DNA from: Helichrysum umbraculigerum
Lineage: Eukaryota > Streptophyta > Magnoliopsida > Asterales > Asteraceae
Assembly: GCA_949592205.1 (NCBI GenBank)
Contig: CATIUR010000001.1
Span: 405,237,750-405,301,749, forward strand
Direction: 5' to 3'
DNA: 64,000 nt
The notes beneath the pieces are model-generated. The model was not told the DNA's origin. It did not search any database and was given only the letters and a program-made list of their open reading frames with translations. This document shows, piece by piece, positions 10,969 to 22,559 of the stretch. Position 1 is the stretch's first letter; each line of letters opens with the position of its first letter. A program made the translations under genes and the position numbers.

Positions 10969-13751
10969 ATGTCTCTTCAAAGCGTTGATGCAGTTTTACA
11001 ACATAATGCTACGATCGGTAGTGCAAATAAACCTCCTTATTTTGCACCGGGTTTGCCATTTCGAGCATGGAAACAACGTTTCATGTCGTTTGTATTATTC
11101 ACTGATCCTGATATGGAGTTGGCTCTTCTTGAACGATATGTTGTTCCTGTTGCTCTTGGAGAACATATGGGTGTTCCTCCACCCAAACCCGTTTGTTCAT
11201 ACACTCCCGAAGAACGTAAAGCATGGGAAATTGAACGGAAGACTCATTCTGCTATTACTATGTCACTTCCAACTGACGTTTTGGATATGTTTCCACAAAC
11301 TATTGCTTATGATCTTTGGACTGCAATTGAGAAGAGATTTTGTGGCAACACTGAGTACATCGAAAGCAAATTGGAATTAGTCAAAACTCAGTTTGATTAT
11401 TTCTATATCCAGAAGAATGAAACTGTCAGAGACATGCTTTGCAGATTTACTCGCACTGTAAATGAACTGCAAGCTATCGGATATAATCTCAAAAATTCTG
11501 AGATTAACAAAAAGGCTTTAGCTGCTCTACCACCAAGTTAGGAAACACGAGTTTTGTTATTAGAAAGCGATCCAAAGACAAAGCAATTGTCTCTGGATGA
11601 TCTCATTGGAAAACTTGAAGCTGGGGCGTTGGATATTGAAAAGAAGGAAACAAGATCTACTGCTCGTGCATCAGAATCAAGTCATGGTGGAACGGATTTC
11701 ATCTCAGCTGAGCCAAATTCTCAGAGATCCTTTTCTTACAGTAATCCTACTGTAGGAACATTTTCAGCTCTACCAGCTTATAATGCTTCTTCAAGTACAA
11801 CATGTTCATCGTCATCTGTTCCTTCTTCAGCAACCACCGATGAACATGCAGCCATGTTTACTGCTTTCTTGTCATCATATGAAGATTTTCTTTCTAAAAG
11901 AGTCAGTACATTGGAGCTGACTGATGAAGATTTCAATCAGGTTGATCCCGATGAGTTAGAAAGGATTGACACTAGATGGAATATGGCTATGCTCACTCGC
12001 AGAGCCAAAAACTATCTAAGAAGAACTGGAAAGAGATCTCTTGAAGATGCAGCTGACCGAACACCAATGGGATTAGATAAAAGCAAAATCAAGTGTTATA
12101 AGTGTCAGAATCTTGGACACTTTGCCCGCGAATGTGAGAAAGGACGACAACCTGCTTCGGGTTTTACAAAACCATCTGTTGCTCCAAAACAGATTGAGCA
12201 TACTACTGCTAAGGCTGCATTGTTGATTGAGGATGGAGATGCTTATGATTTCTCTGCTCATGAAACTCAAGAGCAATGCTTCATGGCTATCAACAATGAG
12301 GTACCATTTGCTAAATTTACTTGTGATTCATGTATTAGTTTAACTGGTAAAGTAAATGGGCTTATGGAACATAATGACAACTTGAAATCAGATATCTTGA
12401 ATTTGATGGAGGCAAACAAAGTTTTAAAAAATAATGAGAAACACTTTGAAAGTAACATTAATCAACTTATTGAAGATAAAAAGGAGCTAAAAGCTCTAAT
12501 TTTCAGTAATCAAGATGAAATTGACAGTTACTTAAAAATGATTGCTCATTTAAAAAAAGAATTGGCTGACTCTCAAGCCAAAGCTGTTGATTTCCAACGA
12601 AAACTCAAGAATATCAACACTTCAACCTTGGTCTTTACTGAGATCCTACAGACGGGTAGAACTAGTTCTAAAGATAAGTCCGGTTATGGTTATCATCATC
12701 AACCGCCTCCGTCTTTAGATGTGAATTTGTGTAGACCGTCTAAGGATGAAGTTAAAGATTTTGTGCCTACTGCGTTAGTAGATGCAAAGCCCGTTGAAAT
12801 ATCAGTTAATGAGCCTGTTGTTAAGAAAGTAGCTATGCCTGTAAGTGAACCTGTTAGTTTGAATCCGTTTAAGTTGCCTGAATTCTATAAAGCAACATAG
12901 AAGTAAACCATGATAAGAAGAAACCTAAGACAATTAAGGCTGAACCTGTGAAGCCTTTTGAACCTGTTAAGTTTACCCCCTCAGGAACCGTCAAGTTTAC
13001 CCCCTTTGGTAGTTTTTCGCCTGCTCCCTTAAAAACTATTGAAGAAGAGGTCGAGGTTGAGGATGTTCCCTGTAAGTTTGTGCCTCAATGTGAAAAGAAA
13101 AACATTAAGCCTGAACATCACATCCTTACTACTGAGATAGATGATGAAACTTTTCAAATGAATACTAAGGTTAAGGCTGAACATAAAAGGAAAGATTTAC
13201 AGAATACTAATGACAAATCAATTAAGAATTCTGTTAAACCTTCTATTTCACATTCTGAGGCATCCACTTCAACATGCTCACATAAGTTACCTGTCTCACC
13301 TCAATTTTTAGGCAGTAACGACCGAACCTTTAAGGAAAGACGATCATGTTTCTACTGCAAGAAACAAGGTCACTTGATTAATCAATGCCCGTTGCTTTTG
13401 AGAAAGAAGTTTTCAAAAGGTGTTCCCAGAAATTCTGTTTACAAAAATTCATCTGTTAAATCTTTTTCAAAGAAGGGTTCACTTCCTCATACTTCTATCC
13501 CGAAAGTTAATGCTGCTAGGCCTAGTAAACCTCTGGTTAAACAGCCTGACAATGTTAACAAGCAACCCACTATTGTTCCTGTGAAAATTTGGAGACCAAA
13601 AGAGTCGTTAAATGACTCATCATCTAGTAATACTGCATCAGAAATTGCACCTGATTTATTGAAAAACAAAGTTTTAACTGATGTAGTTATTATTGATGAG
13701 GTCTCTGGAGTACCTAAGTCTGTCAAGGCCCGGGTCTCCATTTCTAACTAA
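10969..13751 (+). pseudogene. Element A gag (two-zinc-knuckle Gag), broken
   Basis: Gag forms the virus-like particle and binds the genomic RNA. The start is the ATG at 10969 (MSLQSVDAVL), just after the leader. The capsid-like part runs to 11541 and is followed by a low-complexity region. A first CCHC zinc knuckle (C-x2-C-x4-H-x4-C, CYKCQNLGHFAREC) lies at 12093-12134, a coiled coil at about 12360-12610, then a GYGYHHQPPP motif (GLGYNxVPPP in the sister elements), then a second knuckle (CFYCKKQGHLINQC) at 13347-13388. There are two lesions: an in-frame TAG at 11539-11541, where the context predicts tryptophan, and a frameshift near 12890-12900. The final stop is TAA 13749-13751. Sister gags are in elements C and D. 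Confidence 0.92.
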
Positions 13752-13775
13752 CACTCTCTCTATGTTGTGCTGTAG
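13743..13775 (+). other. Splice-acceptor-like signal at element A gag/pol junction
   Basis: The gag stop lies within CTAACTAAC, followed by a pyrimidine-rich stretch and TGTAG ending at 13775; pol coding resumes at once with CAG TCA. The layout (branch-point-like CTAAC, Y tract, YAG) is that of a plant intron 3' end. Elements C and D have the same signal 23-24 nt after gag. A donor was not identified. Confidence 0.5.
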
Positions 13776-16700
13776 CAGTCAGGTCATATATAAAGAAGTA
13801 AATGGTATGTGGATAGTGGCTGCTCACGGCACATGACTGGTGACATGTGTCTTCTGTCAAATGTTAAACCATATCACGGAGGACATGTTGCTTTTGCGGG
13901 AGATACAGGTGGTAACATAACGGGTCAGGGTACACTTTCTTATGGGCAAGTGAGTTTTGATAAAGTGAACTTTGTCGAGGAACTGCAACACAATCTGATC
14001 AGTGTTTCTCAAGTCTGCGACAAGAAGTTCACTACCGCATTTACAGATGTTGAATGTTTAATTTTGAAACCGGGATTTGTTATTCCCGAGGAATGGGTGT
14101 TACTGAGAGCACCCCGTGTACGCAACTCGTACATTTTGGATATGCAAACTGTGGTTACCAAGGAGCATACTTGTTTGCTATCAAAAGCATCTTCTAAAGA
14201 TTCACTGCTTTGGCACAGACGAATGGGACATATTCATTTTCGCATAATGAATTATCTTGTTAATAATGATCTTGTGTTAGGTGTGCCTAAAAAATCATTC
14301 GTAACAGATGATGAATGCGTTTCCTGTCTCAAAGGGAAACAACACAAGAAGTTCCATAAGTCTAAGCAGGTGAACTCTATTGAATCTCCATTGGAGATGC
14401 TTCACATGGATTTGTTCGGTCCTGTGAATAAGAAAAGTATTGGAGGAAAATCATACTGTCTGGTTGTTACTGATGATTACTCAAGGTTTTCTTGGGTGTA
14501 TTTCTTGGCTGGAAAGGATGAAACAGCTGATACTTTATCCTACTTGTTCGACAGACTGGAAAATCTGTGTAATCTGAAAATCAAGAAACTGCGCAGTGAT
14601 AATGGAACCGAATTCAAGAACAGAACCTTGGAAATGTATTGTCTTCGAAAGGGAATCTTTCATCAGTTTAGTGCTGCTCGTACTCCTCAGCTAAATGGAG
14701 TAGCTGAAAGAAAGAATAGGACAATCATTGAGACAGCAAGAACCATGTTGTCTGATGCGCATCTGCCTACCACTTTTTGGGCAGAAGCTGTTAACACTGC
14801 CTGCTATGTGTTAAATAGGGTTTCGATAGTTAAAAAGCGAAAGAAAACATGTTATGAATTGCTGAATAATCGCAAACCAAATTTGAAGTTTCTTGAGCCT
14901 TTCGGGTGTCCTTGCACAATCTTAATTACTAAGGTCTCGGTAGGCAAATTTGATGAAAAAGCAGTCGATGGGTTATTTTTGGGATATTCTGTGAACTCGC
15001 CGAATAAAAGAGTTTTCAACAAGTCTACTGGGAGAATAGAGGAACATTTTGAAGTAAGGTTTATGAAATATACTGATTCTCCAAAAGGCAAGGGACCTGA
15101 GTCCTTGCTTGAGTATGATAAGTTAGTGGACTCTTTCAATCTTCCCAAATTTAGTGAAGAAGAACTGGTGGTGTCTCTACTTCATGGATTGGATCTTTCT
15201 TCTGACGACTCAATCTCCAATTCTAGAGTAGTACCTCCAGAGAATATTGTCAATGATGACGATCCCTCCGATGTTGATCAAGTGGCTTCTGAATCTAATC
15301 CTCAAACTGAAACTGATATTGTCATACCAATTGACAATGAGGGTACTGCCGCTGATAGCTCAGTTGAAATTGAAAATCCAGGAGGTGATCAGTCAAATTT
15401 GGATTAGATCATTGTGCCTGATCCGATTCCTTAGCTTAGAATTCATTCTTCTCACCCCACTGAAAATATCATTGGTGAACTTCAACAAGGTGTTTTAACT
15501 AGGCATCAAGCTACTGCTAATGAAGTCCGTGAAGAATCTTCATCTGCCACTTTTGCCTGTGTTGAAGAAGAATTGGAAGAATGCTTCTTGTCTCAGCATG
15601 AACCAAAGAAAATAGCTGAAGCTTTGAAAGATCCATACTGGGTTGAGGCTATGCAAGAAGAACTGAATCAATTCAAGAAGCTTGAAGTCTGGGATTTGGT
15701 TCCTTTACCCAAAGATGTCGATCCAATTGGAACTCGCTGGGTTTATCGCGTGAAGAAAGATGACAGAGGCGTAGTTATTCGGAATAAGGCACGGCTGGTT
15801 GTTCAAGGTTTTACTCAGATGGAGGGTTTAGACTATGATGATGTGTTTGCTCCAGTTGCAAGATTGGAATCCATTCGCATTTTTCTGGCTTATGCGACAT
15901 TTAAAGGTTTTCGGGTTTATCAACTCGATGTCAAGAGCGCATTTCTGTATGGAGAGGTTCTGAAGGATGTGTATGTCTTGCAACCTCCTGGTTTTGAAGA
16001 TCAAAACCATCCTGATTATGTGTGCAAGTTAGGCAAGGCATTATATGGTCTTCATCAAGCTCCAAGAGCTTGGTATGCGAGGTTGGCAAATCATCTCACG
16101 AGAAATGGCTTCTCACGAGGCCAAATTGATAGCACTCTCTTCATAAAAAGGGTTGGAAAAGATTTGTTACTTGTGCAGGTTTACGTGGACGACATCATAT
16201 TTGGTTCAACAAATGATTCTTTGTGCAGAGACTTCGAGAAAATTATGAAGTCCGAGTTTGAGATGAGTGCCATGGGAGAACTTCAGTTCTTTCTAGGTGT
16301 ACAGGTTGAGCAGTCTGACAAGGGTGTCTACATTCATCAGTCCAAATATGTCAATGACATGTTGACTCGGTATGAACTCCATGACTGTAAGCCATATGGT
16401 ACTCCCATTGAAACTGATCACAAACTCGGACCCGCTGAACACGAAGAAAATTGCAAGGAGCGGGACTATCGTTCTATGATAGGATCACTGATGTATCTCA
16501 CTGCATCCAGACCAGATATTGTGTTTGCTGTGTCTATCTGTTCCAGATATCAAGCAAAGCCCAAGGTTTCTCACATGAAGGATGTGAAGCGAATTTTTGG
16601 TTACCTCAAATATAGACCATCACTTGGTCTATGGTACTCAAATGAGAAAAATTTTGCTCTCACTGCCTATTCTGATTCTGATTATGGCGGCTGCAATTCG

Positions 16701-17135
16701 GATAAAAAGTCAACTACAGAAGGTTGCCAGTATCTCGGTTCTCGATTGGTGTCATGGCAGTGTAAGAAACAAACCACTGTTTCCACCTCAACGGCGGAAG
16801 CTGAATACATTGCTGCTGCAAGCTGTTGTTCCCAGATTTTGTGGATTCAACATCAATTGCATGATTATGGGTTACTTCTTACTTTGACTCCTATTCATAT
16901 TGATAATACTGCTGCTATATCTATTATTCGCAATCCCGTTCAACACTCTAAGACCAATCACATAGAGATTAGGTTTCACTTCATACGAGATTGCTATGAG
17001 AAACATTTAATTGACCTCATTCACATAGATACCCTTAAGCAAAAGGCCGACTTATTCACAAAAGCATTTTCGCGTGCTCGTTTCGACGAACTTGTGGATA
17101 TGATAGGGATGATTTCCCTTGATCTCAAGAAATGA
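13776..17135 (+). pseudogene. Element A pol polyprotein (PR-IN-RT-RH), broken
   Basis: Pol matures, reverse-transcribes and integrates the element. In order: copia protease DSGCSRHMTG from 13809; GAG-pre-integrase zinc region (WHRRMGHIHF then CVSCLKGKQ, about 14210-14345); integrase core with LHMDLFGP, SDNGTEF and NGVAERKNRT (14400-14730); reverse transcriptase with YVDD at 16183-16194; RNase H with SDSDYGG and STAEAEY (16670-16810). The end is LDLKK, stop 17133-17135. No ATG precedes the protease catalytic site, so Pol must be made as a fusion. In-frame stops at 13791 (TAA), 15405 and 15432 (TAG) inactivate it; the last two lie in the variable integrase-RT linker. Element C pol is the intact relative. 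Confidence 0.95.
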
Positions 17136-18430
17136 TTTGTGACTTAATTTCTGTACAGTTTAGTTGCTTTATTTTGGTTAAAAAAAAAAAAGGCAACCGC
17201 CACTCTTTATACTCGTTAGTATCAAGGAAATGCAATGATTGCTACATTTTTAAAATAGACGTTGAAGTTGAGTCTGTAAACAACTTGGGATATGATAGTA
17301 CATCGGGTGACATGCACAAAATGGAATTTTAAGGTTTATCTTTGATGTGTCAGTAGGTTTATCTGACACACTTAAAACAGTTTTTATGAAAATTGTCTTC
17401 ATCATGCGATGTACTGGTAGGCATGATACAAACCGGTCTCTGGGTTATTAAGAAGTCATCTAAATACGTGTCTACTATCTTGTGGTAAACACTGTGTGAT
17501 GTACGACTCAATGTCTTAATTCCTTAGCATAGCTTAACATATTTCTATCTTTGGAACTTTTATTTGAAATCATTTGGGAGTTTATACTGGTTGTTGCCTC
17601 TGTTGTACGTAAGTACAGAACTGGTAACAGTTAGTATAAACTTGGGGTTAAGCAATTACTGGTCAATGCACTTGAAAAACTTGACGATACTGAACAAGGT
17701 CGCTGTTTGGGAAACTCCAAATTCAGTTTGACTGCGATCGGTTTTTCTTAATCCTAAATCACACTAAACAAGGTCGATGTTTGGGAAACTCCAACTTCAG
17801 TTTGACTGCGATTGGTTTTGATTATACTTGAATCACGTTAGGTTGCTTTGCTGTACTTCCGTACTGACCTGTCAACTCTAGCCTGATTCTTAAAAATGAT
17901 ATTTCTTTATTCTTTCTAAATATGGAATCTATGTTATTGTCTGGGTTATAGGGGTATATCAATGGTGGGGGCCACAGAGAACTATTCATACTAACTGTAA
18001 AAGGTTAACTCCACAGACTCGGATGTAACATGCTTAAGTGGACAAACAATATCGGTAATCGTCTTGATACAATTTTTATAAAAGGTGTTTTAAATGTGCC
18101 ACGTAAATTTAAAGTGGACAAATATACTGATAATCGAAATAACTCTTACTATTCCTAATAATTGCATGTTATTTCGGTATGATCCCTAACCAGAATCTCA
18201 ACTCCGTCACCAAAAAGATTTTATAAGACTTTTACGCTTTTAGTTGACTTTGTTTCTTTTCTTTTATGTTTATATTTAGTTTTATCTTTTTAACTTTATT
18301 TAAATTGTATTTTTTTCATTTTTATTTTATTTTTATTTAAGTCACAAATCATCTTCTTTGCGAAAATTCTAAAAATCAAAGTCCGAATCGGCATCGAAAT
18401 CAAATTTTTAATCTTCAAATTTTTTGCTTT
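17136..18430 (+). other. Element A conserved non-coding spacer after pol
   Basis: About 1.3 kb without a credible frame lies between pol and the ORF3 promoter-like region. A short A-run (17179-17190) follows the pol stop. Much of 17196-18220 closely resembles the equivalent spacer of element C (about 36010-36930, opposite strand), for example around the CATCGGGTGACATGCACAAA segment. It contains a 74-bp tandem duplication. No RNA gene was recognised. Confidence 0.75.
17694..17830 (+). repeat. 74-bp tandem duplication in element A spacer
   Basis: The segment beginning ACAAGGTCGCTGTTTGGGAA at 17694 recurs at 17768 with a few substitutions (GGTCGATG, CCAACTTC). The period is 74 bp with two copies. 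Confidence 0.85.
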
Positions 18431-18436
18431 ATGTTC

Positions 18437-19225
18437 TGTGCGACACAAGCATTGTGTCGTATTCCATCTATACGACACAAGAATTGTGTCGTACATTGTG
18501 TCGTATATTGTGTCGTATACGGGCGTATAACTATTCAATCCATACGACATAAATCATTTACGTTTTCAAAAATCTCACGACACAATTTATACGACACAAA
18601 GGCGATTTTGCGACACAATCGATTTTCGTTCGGATTCGTGTTTTCGAAGGCTTTTCACCGCGATTTGTTGATCGATTCTTGTTCCTCATCTGTTTGCACA
18701 TCTTTAGGTATAATCCTTTCGTGTTTTTATCGCATATTATGCCTTGAATTCGATCGTCCCGTATTACGTTTTTAGGGTTACGGTTTTTACTCAAATTATT
18801 TAGGGTTTAGGGGTTTCTAGGGTTAGATAACTGCATAATTATGATCCCCTGTTGATTGCGAACCCTAGGGTATGAGTAGATTTCGAAAACCCCAAAATTT
18901 TTCATCGATCGAATCTGGGTTGCTTTGATGTTCATCTTTGCGACATAACATACGACACAATTGTTATGTCGTATAGATTCATTGATTTTATGTCATACTG
19001 ATCACAGCTGCTTATGTCGTATTTTATACGACACAACATGCGACACATGCCTTATGTCGTACTCTATGTTGCATCCCAGATTAATTTCTCAAAAATTGCT
19101 AAATGCAGGGGAAATGCTGTCCGCATGACACGTGTCATACGACACAAGACTTGGTCGTAGTGTCCTTCTACGACACAATCCTTATGTCGTATAGACCTTT
19201 TGCGACACAGCTGTTGTGTCGCAGA
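18437..19225. promoter_or_regulatory. GCGACACAA motif arrays upstream of element A ORF3
   Basis: Two clusters of the A-specific motif (GCGACACAA, ACGACACAA, ACGACATAA and complements) flank the predicted splice donor. About ten copies lie at 18437-18620 and about a dozen at 18943-19222. Between them lies a telomere-like TTTAGGGTTTAGGGG (18799-18813). The composition and position fit an internal promoter for ORF3. The matching place in element C holds that element's own motif. Confidence 0.75.
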
Positions 19226-19313
19226 ACTTTTGTAAAATCAAAATGCGAATTATTTTTTTGGTACTAACGCTAACGCATTTCGAGTTTTGGCTGTATTATT
19301 GTTATTTTTGTAG
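18708..19313 (+). other. Predicted ORF3 leader intron, element A (606 bp)
   Basis: The donor is TTTAG|GTATAA (GT at 18708). A perfect branch consensus TACTAAC lies at 19262-19268, then a T-rich tract and TTTTTGTAG ending at 19313, three bases before the ORF3 ATG. Element C has a 603-bp counterpart with donor CTTAG|GTACCA, TGCTAAC and TTTTTGCAG two bases before its ATG. The agreement in length and signals argues that the intron is real. Confidence 0.6.
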
Positions 19314-19315
19314 AA

Positions 19316-21949
19316 ATGGCTGAACAACAACCTGCTCAAGCTGCTCCAGCTGCTCCAGCACCCGCAGAGATTGATGTCTCTAAATACTTCTGGGAGCCAA
19401 GTCACAATATCGTGGCGTTCATGAACACAACTGTCGAGACTTCGCGCCCGTACCGATCAATGATAGCCTTTCTTCGTCGCTCTCGAATTCACAAAGCTAT
19501 CACTGCTGACACTCGCATCTTAACAAATCATATCACCGAGTTTTGGGACAACGCAGTGGTCAACTACGATGAAGCGGATACTAGGATCATTTCTACTGTC
19601 TGTGGCCGCCAAGTTATCTTCTCCGAGCAGCTTATTCGGGATTTCTTTGAGTTTGGTGACAATTCTGATATGATCACCCAGTTCACTCCAGGTGCAATTG
19701 CACAGGGCATGCGATCTATTGGATATCAAGATATTCCAGTTGATCAATACAAGAAGACCTACATGACAAAGGTCTGGAGATATCTGGCTCACATTGTCAT
19801 TGTTTGTTTATCCAGTCGCAGGGCAGGTCTTGAAGGAATGAAATTTTCGTCTGCCTCTGCTATTCTTGCCCTGATCTACAACAAACCCTTCAACTTCTCC
19901 GGTTATATCTTTAGGGGTTTTGTGAACAATGCCTTGGATGCTCGAGAAAAATGGGCTCTATATCCTAGGTTTACTCAGTTGCTGCTCAATCATCTGCATC
20001 CCGACCTTCCAGTGGTTGCATCCTTCACTTTCAAGCAGACACCGATGAACACAAGGATCTACACCACTTGTACTACTTTTGCGAGGCAGGGACAGGCACC
20101 AGAACGTGAGGTTGCTCTTTTTGGTCACATTGTGGACCCTGCCTATGTTCCTCTTCCTGGTGAGCAATTTAACGCACCAGCACCTGAACAACCTATCCCT
20201 CAGCCTCCAGTACAGCAGCCTCCGGTTCAACAACCGCCAGCTCAACAACCACCAGTTCAGCCAGATCTAGCGGATCCGGAGTTGGTGGATCTAGATCGTG
20301 AGATCGACGCATATCAGCCTCCTTCTCCACGTCCTGAATCTTCTAGCCGAGGAAAAAGGCCTAGAGATTCTTCTGATGTTGCTGATTTGAACCCTCTGGT
20401 CAGACGCTCCCGTACTTCCACCTCTACATCTTCTGAGCTTCCGAGAACTGAAACCCCGATCACTCCTCATCCAACCGTTATTGAGGAGCTCCTGAGCAAG
20501 ATTAATCAAATGCAGCAGGATATGGCCGCTCATGCAGCAATTTTTGAAGCACAGGATGCCAGGATTTCCCGTGTTGAAAAGGAAAATGAAGAGCTGAGAT
20601 CCAAGATTTTGAGACTGGAAACCCAAGCTATTGCTTCGGGGGAGACAGCCCAACCAGCTATAGAATCAACACCTAGGGTTTCCGCCGAGGGCGAAGAAAA
20701 TGTAAATCCTGATGATGTAACTAATTCTGCTATTAATGAAACAACTCTTATTTTGGATTACATTATTGAGCAACCAGGGCAACCAAAACCGCTAGCTGTA
20801 GATTACACGTATTGTAATTTGACTTACTTTCAATCTGCGGTTGACGATGACGGTCGTGCGCCTGAAGAACCTTTTGACTTCAACTCTGCTAATAATGATG
20901 ATGATGTTGATGTTGAACAAGAAGAGCTTAGTCCTGATGAAGAATATACTGATCGTCCAGCTTATCCTCAAGAGGGTGTTGTATTATCTGATTCTTCAGA
21001 CGATGAGTCAGGGCCGGCGTTCAAGTACGTACCAGGATCTACTTCTCAAGCCGCTCCCGCTCAAGAACCGTCGGTACCCTCCCGTTCTTCCCAAGAAAAA
21101 CCTATCCCTGTTCGTGAATCGACAAATTATAATGACATTTTCCCTCAGGATACATCCGAATGTGTATCTTTTGACAAGGAAATGCCCATCAGAGAAAGGG
21201 ATAACTGGTTTCCAAAAGTTAAAAATCCAGAACCTGCTCCTGTTACGTGCAAGAAATATCAGGTTGGTGGTGATTATACATGCCTGATAAAAAGCTGGAA
21301 GGTGAGTAAAGGGAGGTTAATGATTAAGAGACTTGACGGTATCCAGTACTTTCGTCGATCACTGAGGATATTGAGTACATTGCCAAAGCATGACATCGTT
21401 CGTCTTACTCACCTTCAGTTGATAAATCCTTATGAAGACGGAGTAGCAGATGTTATTCAAAAGGTCATGCGTGAGGAAATTAAACGAAAGAAATATCATT
21501 ATGTCAAACCAATACTGGGTACAAGGTACACGTTCAAGAAGAAGCTCGATCCAAAGACCAAGCAGCCAATTGTAAGAGTTCACTATCCGCCTGCTGAATG
21601 TCTGACTGAAATCGCTCTGGAAACAGTTCCATTCAATCTACTAAAACGTTTTCATTACTGGGAACTGGATGTTCACACTGGCGAAGCCGTCTTAGTTTAT
21701 GTACCAGATTCAGAGCCTCAGACAGGATCTTTGTAGGGTCTACGAAAAGCCAACTTCAGAATATTTGACCCAATGAGCTTGATTAATCTGTCCAGAAGTG
21801 ACATGAAGAAGCTATTCGATAATCGGATTCGCTACAATCCAGGAAACGAGTTCAACTCTGTATTAGCGAAACGATTTCAGAAAATCGTTGATATATGCTT
21901 CACCTTTGGCATACATACTGGTGGAAACTTTCCACCTGGATGGGTTTGA
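19316..21949 (+). pseudogene. Element A ORF3 (nuclear-type protein of Sirevirus-like element), one stop
   Basis: The function is unknown; the frame occupies the env-like position. The start is ATG 19316 (MAEQQPAQAA), directly after the predicted acceptor. Residues 25-260 form a conserved domain (PYRSMIAFLRRSRIHKAI, then YNKPFNFSGYIF and LYPRFTQL) shared with C and D. A PxQQPP-repeat proline/glutamine region is near 286-315. Basic patches RGKRPR and RRSR (about 343-365) look like nuclear localisation signals. A coiled coil runs from about 394 to 440, an acidic region to about 610, then a C-terminal domain with WFPKVKNP, IKRLDGIQYFRRS and LGTRYTFKKKLDPKT. An in-frame TAG at 21734-21736 falls where element C has tryptophan; the frame then runs on to TGA 21947-21949, ending PPGWV like element C. 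No signal peptide or membrane span is visible. Confidence 0.88.
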
Positions 21950-22026
21950 AGTCCAGACGTTTGAAGATCTGCATTTTAGAAGACTGAAGCCAATCGAAGA
22001 ATTTTTGAAGACCAAGCTGAAGACAC

Positions 22027-22035
22027 GGGGGAGTT
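22027..22035 (+). other. Element A polypurine tract
   Basis: GGGGGAG plus TT immediately precedes the 3' LTR (TGTTGG at 22036). It primes plus-strand DNA. The same GACACGGGGGAGTT context occurs in element C. Confidence 0.85.
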
Positions 22036-22559
22036 TGTTGGTACATCTATGTGTGTCTGTCAATTGGTCTCAGTCTATAATCGTGTCGAAATTGTAATTA
22101 CGTTTTGTATAGTTTTAGATTTAGTTTAATTACAATTTTTTGTATTCATGCGACACAAGCATTGTGTTGTAGAAGCATTCAATGCGACACAAGGATTGTG
22201 TCGCAGAAACATTCCATGCGACACAAGTATTATGTCGCAGAAGAGTCTATGCGACACAAGGCTTGTGTCGCATAAAATCTGGATCAGGCTATAAATAGAA
22301 GCTCGCCAGCTTCTGTTTTGCTAAGACAAAACACACACATAACACTCCTGTTTTCTGAGTAAAATCATCTTGTTGTGTTATTATGATTATTGTGTTTGTG
22401 TCCAAGTGTATGTAGTATTGCTACCTTATCATTTATATAAACATACACTTTGTGTTTTGGTTATTTATCGTGTTAATCTTGCATATATTTGTTTGTTTGA
22501 TTTCCGCTTTAACAAACTAGTTGAACTACTCGATTTGGTCCGTATAAGTGGAACCTACA
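22036..22559 (+). repeat. Element A 3' LTR
   Basis: 524 bp, TG...CA, followed by the target duplication ACAAA. It carries the four-hairpin array at 22149-22272 (the first hairpin has two C-to-T changes) and a canonical TATA box. Confidence 0.97.
22290..22298 (+). promoter_or_regulatory. TATA box, element A 3' LTR
   Basis: TATAAATAG, intact here but TATAAGTAG in the 5' LTR. It lies 17 bp after the last hairpin. Confidence 0.7.

Larger units (their letters stand above)
9775..22559 (+). mobile_element. Element A: full-length Ty1/copia (Sirevirus-like) retrotransposon
   Basis: A 12,785-bp element on the + strand has two 524-bp LTRs (TG...CA) and the 5-bp target duplication ACAAA (9770-9774 and 22560-22564). 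In order it contains the 5' LTR, a primer site for initiator tRNA-Met, a motif-rich leader, gag, pol, a long non-coding spacer, ORF3, a polypurine tract and the 3' LTR. Protease-integrase-RT-RNase H order marks it as copia. The long Gag and the extra frame after pol resemble the SIRE group. I count 14 differences between the LTRs (2.7%), about one million years at commonly used plant rates. Every frame is broken by stops or a frameshift, so it is not autonomous now. Confidence 0.97.

Noticed and set aside
13734..13775. A 42-nt gag/pol intron using the conserved GG|GT just before the gag stop as donor
   Set aside because: It is too short for a plant intron; the real donor, if any, must lie further upstream.
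19316..21949. ORF3 as a viral envelope protein
   Set aside because: No signal peptide, transmembrane segment or glycoprotein-like cysteine pattern is visible; basic nuclear-type patches are present instead.
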